Below are positions 1 through 5,353 of a stretch of 5,353 bases of DNA, one piece after another. The position numbers and the translations under genes were made by a program. Under the pieces are notes generated by a model. That model was not told the origin of the DNA and did not search any database. It saw nothing but the letters and a program-made list of their open reading frames with translations. Each line of letters opens with the position of its first letter. Position 1 is the first letter of the stretch. Origin of the DNA: Rhodospirillales bacterium (GTDB lineage Bacteria; Pseudomonadota; Alphaproteobacteria; Acetobacterales; Acetobacteraceae); contig JAATGE010000188.1 in NCBI GenBank assembly GCA_015654825.1, positions 1 through 5,353 on the forward strand, read 5' to 3'.

Positions 1-1
1 C

Positions 2-217
2 ATCGGCGGCGTTGCCGGCTGTGGGCACGGTGCGGCGAGCGGCGCTCTTGCCGGCGTCGCGCTCGGCGCCGTGGGTGGCGCGGCGACAACGCCACGGCCG
101 CCGCCGCCGGGCTACTACCCGCCGCCACCTGGCTACGCGCCGCCGCCCGGCTATGCGCCGCAGCCTGGTTATCCGCCGCCCCCGCCTCCGCCGCCACCTC
201 CGGGCTACGGGTACTGA
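2..217 (+). CDS. Glycine-zipper protein with C-terminal Pro/Gly/Tyr repeats, partial (5' end outside window)
   Basis: Only the last 71 residues are present; the open frame runs in from the left edge and ends at TGA 215-217. Two parts are visible. Residues 1-28 are a glycine zipper, with Gly at 2, 6, 10, 14, 18, 22 and 26, an unbroken i+4 register in an Ala/Val/Leu background. Residues 31-71 are repeats of a P-P-x-G-Y type (GY at 37-38, 44-45, 50-51, 56-57, 68-69), including a run of ten prolines. Glycine zippers of this kind occur in small exported or outer-membrane proteins (17-kDa surface antigen and YMGG-like families) and pack in membranes or oligomers. I infer an envelope protein; no exact family can be named without the N-terminus. 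It converges on leuA and is not part of that pathway. The frame is supported by the repeat pattern and a clean stop; the overlapping frame from base 12 encodes an implausible Arg-rich product. Confidence 0.7.
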   Translation: MGGVAGCGHGAASGALAGVALGAVGGAATTPRPPPPGYYPPPPGYAPPPGYAPQPGYPPPPPPPPPPGYGY

Positions 218-260
218 GCGACGCGGCTGGGGCTGCGACGGCCGGTCATTTCGTTAAGCT

Positions 261-285
261 GGTGGGTTGCGAAGAGCAACCCACC
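261..285. repeat. Perfect 10-bp inverted repeat between convergent genes (REP-like or bidirectional terminator)
   Basis: GGTGGGTTGC at 261-270 is exactly the reverse complement of GCAACCCACC at 276-285, with a five-base loop GAAGA. It lies in the 119-base gap between the plus-strand glycine-zipper gene and the leuA stop codon. There is no good T-tract on either side, so it is not a textbook intrinsic terminator, although it could stop transcription or protect 3' ends from both directions. The core with its flank (GTAGGGTGGGTTGC on the minus strand) resembles dispersed palindromes that I recall from several proteobacterial genomes. Whether it is repeated in this genome cannot be seen here. Confidence 0.6.
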
Positions 286-336
286 CTACGACTTGTCCCC
301 GGCGTGACAGGTCGGTGGCGGAGCCCTGGCTTTTCC

Positions 337-1911
337 TTACGCGCTCATGGCGACCGGTTCGGTGCGCCGGCGTTTTACCAGCAGCTTGTTCAGTGCGTGC
401 ACGTAGGCGCGGGCGGACGCCACGATCGTATCGGTGTCGGCGCCCTGGCCGTCGACCATCTTGCCGCCCTCCTCCAGACGCACCGTGGTGCGGGCCTGGG
501 CGTCGGTGCCTTCGGTGACGGCACCCACGGAAAACAGCACAAGTTTGGCGTCGTGCGCGAATAGCGCGCGGATGGCGTTGAACGTGGCGTCGATCGGGCC
601 GTCGCCCTCCGCGGTCGATGATTGCGTGACACCATCGATGTCGAGCGACAATTCCGCTCGCGCCGGGCCACGCGAGCCGGCGTGCACGTCGAGTGCCACG
701 AATTTGATGTGGTCATGGTCGCGCATCACCTCGTCGTCCACCAGGGCGACGAGGTCCTCGTCGTAAACGATCTTCTTGCGGTCGGCGACTTCCTTGAAAC
801 GGCGGAATGCGTCGTTCAGCGCGTTGTCGCCGATTTCGCCGTAGCCGAGCGCGCGCAGCTTGTCGCGGAACGCGGCGCGGCCGGAATGTTTGCCCATGAC
901 CAGGCTTGTGTGCGTCCAGCCGACGCTTTCGGGTGTCATGATTTCGTAGGTTCGGGCGTTCTTCAGCATGCCGTCCTGGTGGATGCCGCTTTCGTGGGCG
1001 AACGCGTTGCGGCCGACAATGGCCTTGTTGGGCTGCACGTCGAAGCCGGTGATCGTCGCCAGCAGTTTCGAGGTGCGCAGGATGCTTTCAGTAACAATCC
1101 CGTTCTGCACCGGTAGCGCGTCGTGGCGGGTGCGCAGCGCCATGACGATTTCCTCAAGCGCCGCGTTGCCGGCACGCTCGCCGATGCCGTTGATGGTGCA
1201 CTCGACCTGGCGGGCGCCGGCGCGGATGGCGGCGATCGTGTTGGCGACGGCCAGGCCGAGATCGTTGTGGTTGTGCGCGGAAAACACCACGCCGTCGGCG
1301 CCCGGCACGCGCTCGCGCAGCCTTGCCAAGATCGCACCGAGCTCTTCGGGCACCGCGTAGCCTACCGTATCCGGAATGTTGATCGTGGTGGCGCCGGCGG
1401 CGATCGCCGCCTCGACGCAGCGGCACAGGAAATCGTGTTCGGTGCGGCTGCCGTCCTCGGCGGACCATTCCACATCGGCAGTGAAATTGCGCGCCAGGGT
1501 GACAGAGGCGGTGACTGCCTGCAGCACCTGCTCGGGCTCCATGCGCAGCTTGTGCTTCATGTGCAGTTTGCTGGTACTGATAAAAGTGTGGATGCGGCTG
1601 CGCTCGGCGGGGCGGATGGCCTCGGCCGCGCGGATGATGTCGCCCGGGGCGGAGCGCGCCAGGCCGCAGATGACCGGACCGCGAACGGCGTCCGCGATCG
1701 CCTGCACGCTTTCGAAATCGCCCGGTGAGGCGATCGGAAATCCGGCCTCGATGACGTCCACGCCGAGCTCGGCCAGGGCTTCGGCCAGGCGGATCTTTTC
1801 ATCGAGATTCATCGAGAAGCCGGGCGATTGCTCGCCGTCGCGCAGCGTGGTGTCGAACACGATGATGCGGTCGGCGTCCAATTTGCCGAAACTGGGATGG
1901 TCTATGGTCAT
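337..1911 (-). CDS. leuA: 2-isopropylmalate synthase
   Basis: This enzyme condenses acetyl-CoA with 2-ketoisovalerate to form 2-isopropylmalate, the first committed step of leucine synthesis, in the cytoplasm. The 524-residue product is of normal full length. A DRE-TIM metallolyase barrel covers roughly residues 15-285: DTTLRDGEQ (20-28, with metal-binding Asp25), the HNHND segment (213-217, with metal ligands His213 and His215), and NGIGERAGN ending at Asn249, the further metal ligand. A linker region with HESGIHQDG follows. The C-terminal LeuA dimer (regulatory) domain covers roughly 395-510 and normally binds leucine for feedback inhibition; it includes GDGPIDATFNAI and a late GQGADTDT segment. 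The start ATG at 1909-1911 is nine bases after GAGG (minus strand), and the next residues lead directly into the conserved core. It is the last gene of the locus and has a 270-base upstream region with possible leader features. I know of no other family with this combination of motifs. Confidence 0.98.
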   Translation of the reverse strand: MTIDHPSFGKLDADRIIVFDTTLRDGEQSPGFSMNLDEKIRLAEALAELGVDVIEAGFPIASPGDFESVQAIADAVRGPVICGLARSAPGDIIRAAEAIRPAERSRIHTFISTSKLHMKHKLRMEPEQVLQAVTASVTLARNFTADVEWSAEDGSRTEHDFLCRCVEAAIAAGATTINIPDTVGYAVPEELGAILARLRERVPGADGVVFSAHNHNDLGLAVANTIAAIRAGARQVECTINGIGERAGNAALEEIVMALRTRHDALPVQNGIVTESILRTSKLLATITGFDVQPNKAIVGRNAFAHESGIHQDGMLKNARTYEIMTPESVGWTHTSLVMGKHSGRAAFRDKLRALGYGEIGDNALNDAFRRFKEVADRKKIVYDEDLVALVDDEVMRDHDHIKFVALDVHAGSRGPARAELSLDIDGVTQSSTAEGDGPIDATFNAIRALFAHDAKLVLFSVGAVTEGTDAQARTTVRLEEGGKMVDGQGADTDTIVASARAYVHALNKLLVKRRRTEPVAMSA

Positions 1912-1920
1912 GGTGGCGGT

Positions 1921-1924
1921 CCTC
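1921..1924 (-). promoter_or_regulatory. Shine-Dalgarno site of leuA
   Basis: On the minus strand GAGG (extended to GAGGA) lies nine bases before the leuA ATG, which supports this start. The six bases directly upstream, CATCCC, can pair with GGGATG further up the leader (plus-strand 1989-1994), so access to this site could depend on RNA structure. Confidence 0.65.
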
Positions 1925-1991
1925 GGGATGCCCGCTCTGTCGCGCGGGCGGCTTCGGGCTTTCGGGCGGGCGCGCGCGGCGCCCGGTTCAT

Positions 1992-2059
1992 CCCCTGAAG
2001 TGGCCCGCCGGGCCCGCGGCGCCAGGAAGACGCTACAGGACGAAGGTGCCGCTCAGGGG
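1992..2059 (-). promoter_or_regulatory. Candidate structured leader RNA upstream of leuA
   Basis: On the minus strand CCCCTGAG (plus 2052-2059), which contains the stop codon of the candidate leader peptide, can pair with TTCAGGGG (plus 1992-1999): seven Watson-Crick pairs and one G-U. Between the arms lies a GC-rich hairpin at 2001-2024 (TGGC and CCGC pairing with GCGG and GCCA, with one bulged G). The downstream arm has two competing partners: CCTG next to the inner hairpin (plus 2023-2026) and CATCCC beside the leuA Shine-Dalgarno site (plus 1925-1930). Mutually exclusive pairings are typical of attenuators, but in sequence this GC-rich short complementary stretches also arise by chance. 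Confidence 0.3.
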
Positions 2060-2148
2060 CCGATAAGTCGAAGGAGGAGGGAGGGCACAGCGCCGCGGCA
2101 GCGCGCGAGGGCGCAAGCCGGCAGAGGATGTGGCGCATACTGGACCAT
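2053..2148 (-). CDS. Possible leucine-rich leader peptide of leuA
   Basis: A 31-codon frame opens at ATG 2146-2148 and ends at TGA 2053-2055, 141 bases before the leuA start. Its C-terminus reads SLLLRLIGP, with four Leu codons (CTC CTC CTT, then CTT) in five codons, followed by Ile and a stop three codons later. An in-frame GTG at 2086-2088 would give an 11-residue version, MPSLLLRLIGP. Position, length and late clustering of Leu codons fit leader peptides that control leu operons by ribosome stalling. Against it, neither the ATG nor the GTG has a clear Shine-Dalgarno site, the stretch is pyrimidine-rich (which favours Leu/Pro/Ser codons by chance), and no U-tract terminator follows. I regard it as a real candidate, not an established gene. 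Confidence 0.35.
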   Translation of the reverse strand: MVQYAPHPLPACALARCRGAVPSLLLRLIGP

Positions 2149-2186
2149 GCCCGAGCACTACGCCGGCCGGGCTGGGGGAGGCAAGG

Positions 2187-2223
2187 AATTTCAGCCGGCG
2201 CGCCAGGCGCACCGGCCGAAATT
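2187..2223 (-). terminator. 16-bp hairpin just after the small exported gene, terminator-like
   Basis: On the minus strand two 16-base arms pair completely around a five-base CCTGG loop, with 14 Watson-Crick pairs and two G-T (G-U) pairs. On the plus strand the same two positions would be A-C and C-A mismatches, so the structure is better as minus-strand RNA, the sense of the neighbouring genes. It begins 14 bases after the TAA of the small exported gene and is preceded by an A-rich stretch (GAAAAA). The bases after it (CCTTGCC) are only weakly U-rich, so termination strength is uncertain; it could instead protect the 3' end. Confidence 0.55.
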
Positions 2224-2237
2224 TTTCGCGAGGCCTA

Positions 2238-2513
2238 TTACTTGCCTGGGTCGGGAGAAGCCGCCGGCGGGGTCGCGTCGGTCTTCTTGGCGACCTTCTT
2301 GTGGCTGCTGTGGTGCTTGTGGGTCTTCTTGGGGGTCGTGGTGGCCATGCTGGAGCCAGAGTCGGCCGGGGGCGCCATCTTGTCGGCGGGTGCAGCAGGA
2401 GCCTCCGGCGCGGCAGGGGCCGCGGGAGCAGCAGCCGGGGCCGGGGGTTGGGCGAGAACTGGCGAGGCGGCCAGGGCGGCAACGAGTGCCGCGGACAGGA
2501 TCGGGAGCTTCAT
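2238..2513 (-). CDS. Small exported Ala/Pro-rich protein with a His/Lys-rich patch, function unknown
   Basis: The 91-residue product starts with a clear signal peptide: Met-Lys, a hydrophobic stretch (residues 3-16), and VLA at 19-21 before Gln22, a good signal peptidase I site. The mature part is low in complexity: an Ala/Pro tract (23-42), a Met/Ser/Thr stretch (46-60), then a basic patch TPKKTHKHHSSHKKVAKK (60-77) with four His and seven Lys, and a short Pro/Ala tail. I do not recognise a named family. The layout resembles acid-shock (Asr-like) and other small periplasmic His/Lys-rich proteins, so acid or metal response is a guess from composition only. The start at 2511-2513 is preferred over an in-frame ATG at 2595-2597 because GGAG lies five bases upstream and the signal peptide begins exactly there. 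It sits between ilvC and leuA with its own ribosome site and hairpin, so it is probably an independent unit. There are no catalytic motifs. Confidence 0.75.
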   Translation of the reverse strand: MKLPILSAALVAALAASPVLAQPPAPAAAPAAPAAPEAPAAPADKMAPPADSGSSMATTTPKKTHKHHSSHKKVAKKTDATPPAASPDPGK

Positions 2514-2721
2514 AGGGTCTCCATGGGGAATTACCAGAGTGGAACGGGCTTGCGCGTCCGCCCGATGTCCATAGGGGCGGTGCCACGCGAACGCCACCCC
2601 CTTTGGGCACGATCGCCCGGATTCGTCAGCTTTTTTTTCGGTAATGAGACGGCCGATCCGCGCTGCCCCGACCGTATGCGAGCAGCGCCGGCGCGGCTAT
2701 TTTGGCGGCCCTCGGCGGCCC
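2514..2721. other. Gap between the small exported gene and ilvC, no gene seen
   Basis: This 208-base stretch should contain the promoter of the small exported gene, but I find no convincing -35/-10 pair by eye. It has an eight-T run on the plus strand (2631-2638; an A-tract about 118 bases upstream of the small gene on its own strand), which could act as an UP-like element or be incidental. No clear intrinsic terminator follows ilvC. Confidence 0.4.
2519..2522 (-). promoter_or_regulatory. Shine-Dalgarno site of the small exported gene
   Basis: GGAG on the minus strand lies five bases before ATG 2511-2513. This decides the start in favour of the signal-peptide Met rather than the in-frame ATG 28 codons upstream. 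Confidence 0.65.

Positions 2722-2723
<2 letters not shown>
2704..2723. repeat. 10-base tandem duplication overlapping the ilvC stop codon
   Basis: GGCGGCCCTC occurs twice in direct succession (2704-2713 and 2714-2723). The second copy overlaps two bases of the ilvC stop codon (TCA at 2722-2724 on the plus strand). It looks like a simple local duplication. I see no convincing terminator hairpin in or beside it. Confidence 0.6.
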
Positions 2724-3816
<1,093 letters not shown>

Positions 3817-3817
<1 letters not shown>

Positions 3818-4326
3818 TAAATTGTCACAGCCCCCCGTGCGATAGCCGCGATACCGGTGCGGGACAGCTCCGCCAGCCCCAGCGGCCGCATCAATTCTAC
3901 AAACGCGTCGATCTTGTCGATGGCGCCAGTCAGTTCGAACACGAAACTTCCTGTCGTGGTATCCACCACGCGCGCGCGGAACGCTTCCGCGATGCGCAGC
4001 GCCTCGAGGCGGTCTTCGCCGGTCGAAACGACCTTGACGAGTGCCATTTCCCGCGCCACGTGCGGACCCTGCGTCGTGAGGTCGCTGACGCGGTAGACCG
4101 GCACCAGGCGGTCGAGCTGCGCCTTGATCTGCTCGATGACCATTTCGGTGCCGCTGGTCACGACATTGATGCGGCTGCGCTGATTGACCTTGTCGACGAC
4201 CGCGACCGTCAGGCTGTCGATATTGTAGCCGCGGCCGGAGAACAGGCCGATGACGCGCGCCAGCACGCCGGACTCGTTGTCCACCAGCACCGAGATCGTG
4301 TGCGTGCGGTCCGCGATCTGGGTCAT
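3817..4326 (-). CDS. ilvH: Acetolactate synthase small (regulatory) subunit, IlvH/IlvN family
   Basis: This is the regulatory subunit of acetohydroxyacid synthase. It stimulates the large subunit and confers feedback inhibition by valine. The 169-residue length matches IlvH-type subunits (about 160) rather than the short IlvN of E. coli (about 96). An N-terminal ACT domain (about 9-82) opens with HTISVLVDNESGVLARVIGL and continues with FSGRGYNIDSL. Asn17 and Gly20 align with the valine-site Asn11 and Gly14 of E. coli IlvH; Ala23 takes the place of Ser17. The C-terminal small-subunit domain (about 85-162) contains REMALVKV, AFRARVVD and VELMRPLGL. The ATG at 4324-4326 shares one base with the ilvI stop (TGATG). 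No good Shine-Dalgarno site is near (AAGG is 15 bases away), so translation is probably coupled to ilvI. No key residue appears lost. Confidence 0.96.
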
Positions 4327-5353
4327 CAGACGAGCATCAGGCCTTCGTCGGTGGCGGCGGCCGCGCGGTCGGCGTGCTCCGGGCCGAGGATCATTTCGTT
4401 ATGCGCGGCGCCTGACGGGATCATGGGAAAACAGTTTTCTTTTGGGTCGACCGCGATATCGGCGATCACCGGGCCCGGACAGGCGAGCATGCGGTGGATT
4501 ACATCGTCGAGTTCATCCACCGTTTTGGCGCGCAGGCCGGTGGCGTGGAAGCTTTCCGCCAATTTCACGAAATCAGGCAGCGCCGCGCTGTAGCTTTCCG
4601 AATAGCGGCCGCCGTGCAGCAATTCCTGCCATTGCCGCACCATGCCCATATATTCGTTGTTCAAAATGAAAATCTTCACCGGCAGGCGGTATTGCGCCAG
4701 GGTGCCCATTTCCTGGATGTTCATCAGGATGCTGGCTTCGCCGGCGATGTCGATGACCAGCGCGTCCGGGTGCGCGACCTGCACGCCCATGGCGGCGGGC
4801 AGGCCGTAGCCCATGGTGCCGAGGCCGCCGCTGGTCATCCAGTGGTTGGGTTTTTCGAATTTGAAATATTGCGCGGCCCACATCTGGTGCTGGCCGACTT
4901 CCGTCGTGATGAAGGTTTCGCGCCCGCTGGCCGAACAGATTTCATACAGCCGGCGCACCGCGTGCTGCGGCTTGATGATCGAGCCGGGCGCCATCTTTTG
5001 CGTGAAGCGCAGGCTGTCCTTGGCGCGCCAGGTGTCGATCTGGCGCCACCAGGCGACCAGGGAGGTGGTGTCCGGCACGCTGTCATCAGCGTTCCAGGCG
5101 GCGAGCAGGGCACTGAGCGTACGGCCCGCGTCGCCGACGATGGCGATGTCCACCGCGACGTTCTTGTTGATGTTGGCAGGGTCGATATCGGCGTGGATCT
5201 TGATGCTGCCGGGGCTGAATGCGTTCAGCCGGCCGGTGACGCGGTCGTCGAACCGGGCGCCGATATTCAGCATGACGTCGCAGTCGTGCATGGCCAGGTT
5301 GGCCTCGTAGGTGCCGTGCATGCCGAGCATGCCGAGCCACTGCTTGTCGGAGG
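4326..5353 (-). CDS. ilvI: Acetolactate synthase large (catalytic) subunit, partial; IlvI/IlvB family
   Basis: This is the ThDP-, Mg- and FAD-dependent enzyme that condenses two pyruvates, or pyruvate with 2-ketobutyrate, in the first common step of valine/isoleucine synthesis. The last 341 residues are present; the frame continues past the right edge, and about 230-250 N-terminal residues, including the catalytic Glu region, are outside. Visible parts are the end of the central domain (LGMLGMHGTYEAN near residue 7, then GARFDDRVTGRL) and the C-terminal ThDP domain: TEVGQHQMW, GGLGTMGYGLPAA, the metal/ThDP motif GEAS (about 204-207), LNNEYMGMVRQWQ and CFPMIPSG near the end. The internal Met at 5328-5330 is not the start, since conserved residues lie upstream of it. 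The usual Asp of the G-D-x-S motif is Glu here (codon 4737-4739). Its stop overlaps the ilvH start, which fits a two-subunit operon. Confidence 0.97.
   Translation of the reverse strand, partial: SDKQWLGMLGMHGTYEANLAMHDCDVMLNIGARFDDRVTGRLNAFSPGSIKIHADIDPANINKNVAVDIAIVGDAGRTLSALLAAWNADDSVPDTTSLVAWWRQIDTWRAKDSLRFTQKMAPGSIIKPQHAVRRLYEICSASGRETFITTEVGQHQMWAAQYFKFEKPNHWMTSGGLGTMGYGLPAAMGVQVAHPDALVIDIAGEASILMNIQEMGTLAQYRLPVKIFILNNEYMGMVRQWQELLHGGRYSESYSAALPDFVKLAESFHATGLRAKTVDELDDVIHRMLACPGPVIADIAVDPKENCFPMIPSGAAHNEMILGPEHADRAAAATDEGLMLV

Larger units (their letters stand above)
1912..2237 (-). other. Region between leuA and the small exported gene: leader of leuA plus upstream hairpin
   Basis: This 326-base gap contains no full-size gene. 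From upstream to downstream on the minus strand it holds a terminator-like hairpin (2187-2223), a possible 31-codon leucine leader ORF (2053-2148), a GC-rich hairpin (2001-2024) flanked by complementary arms (1992-1999 and 2052-2059), and the leuA ribosome binding site. I could not identify a convincing -35/-10 promoter by eye. Any promoter for leuA would have to lie near or upstream of the hairpin at 2187-2223. No U-tract follows the hairpins near leuA, so a classical intrinsic-terminator attenuator is not demonstrated. Confidence 0.5.

Noticed and set aside
1123..1728. Long plus-strand open frame of 201 codons.
   Set aside because: It lies wholly antisense to leuA, which has all family motifs; long antisense frames are expected in GC-rich coding DNA.
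1906..1918. The leuA start context on the minus strand reads GCCACCATGA, a perfect eukaryotic Kozak match.
   Set aside because: The gene has a normal bacterial Shine-Dalgarno site and neighbours; in GC-rich sequence this match is coincidental.
1908..2138. A 76-codon minus-strand frame ending over the leuA start, as a possible coupled upstream gene.
   Set aside because: Arg/Pro/Ala-rich sequence without motifs or a ribosome site; it conflicts with the frame of the more plausible short leader.
2629..2640. Eight-T run on the plus strand, which could be the tail of an intrinsic terminator.
   Set aside because: No stable hairpin lies directly before it; the nearest short GGGC/GCCC pairing is 12 bases away with only four pairs, and no plus-strand gene ends here.
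2514..2640. Possible promoter for the small exported gene (CTGACG after the A-tract, or CTATGG nearer the gene).
   Set aside because: Neither hexamer has a matching partner at proper spacing, so it is not reported as a feature.
4326..5330. Taking the Met at 5328-5330 as the start of the large acetolactate synthase subunit.
   Set aside because: The frame stays open to the window edge, and the preceding residues (QWLG before MLGMHGTYEAN) fit the family, so the gene is simply cut by the window.

Overview
The window is a branched-chain amino acid (Ile/Val/Leu) biosynthesis locus from a high-GC proteobacterium. Reading from the right edge along the minus strand, the order is acetolactate synthase large subunit (ilvI/ilvB, 5' end outside the window), small subunit (ilvH/ilvN), short class I ketol-acid reductoisomerase (ilvC), a small exported protein of unknown function, and 2-isopropylmalate synthase (leuA). 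At the left edge, on the plus strand and convergent to leuA, is the 3' end of a glycine-zipper/proline-tyrosine-rich envelope protein gene. The wording of IlvC, IlvH and LeuA reads to me as alphaproteobacterial. This rests on memory of the families, not on a search.

Layout: 2-217 (+) is the C-terminal part of a glycine-zipper protein. 218-336 is a convergent intergenic gap holding a perfect 10-bp palindrome. 337-1911 (-) is leuA. 1912-2237 (-) is a 326-base leader region with a possible Leu-rich leader peptide, potential alternative RNA pairings, and the terminator-like hairpin of the next gene. 2238-2513 (-) encodes a 91-residue Ala/Pro/Lys/His-rich exported protein. 2514-2721 is a 208-base gap with an 8-T tract on the plus strand and no gene I can support. 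2722-3741 (-) is ilvC. 3742-3816 is a short gap with a perfect hairpin. 3817-4326 (-) is ilvH, and 4326-5353 (-) is ilvI, truncated by the window edge.

How the genes work together: IlvI and IlvH form the valine-regulated acetohydroxyacid synthase that makes acetolactate and acetohydroxybutyrate. IlvC isomerises and reduces these. After dihydroxyacid dehydratase (not in the window) produces 2-ketoisovalerate, LeuA condenses it with acetyl-CoA as the first committed step to leucine. The stop of ilvI overlaps the start of ilvH by one base, so these two are probably translationally coupled. A hairpin separates ilvH from ilvC. The small exported gene has its own Shine-Dalgarno site and its own hairpin, so leuA is probably expressed from its own promoter.

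This is mostly an ordinary housekeeping region. The items most worth checking are the possible leucine leader peptide before leuA, the exported His/Lys-rich protein placed between ilvC and leuA, and a mini-ORF that starts on the ilvH stop codon and runs through the ilvH-ilvC hairpin.
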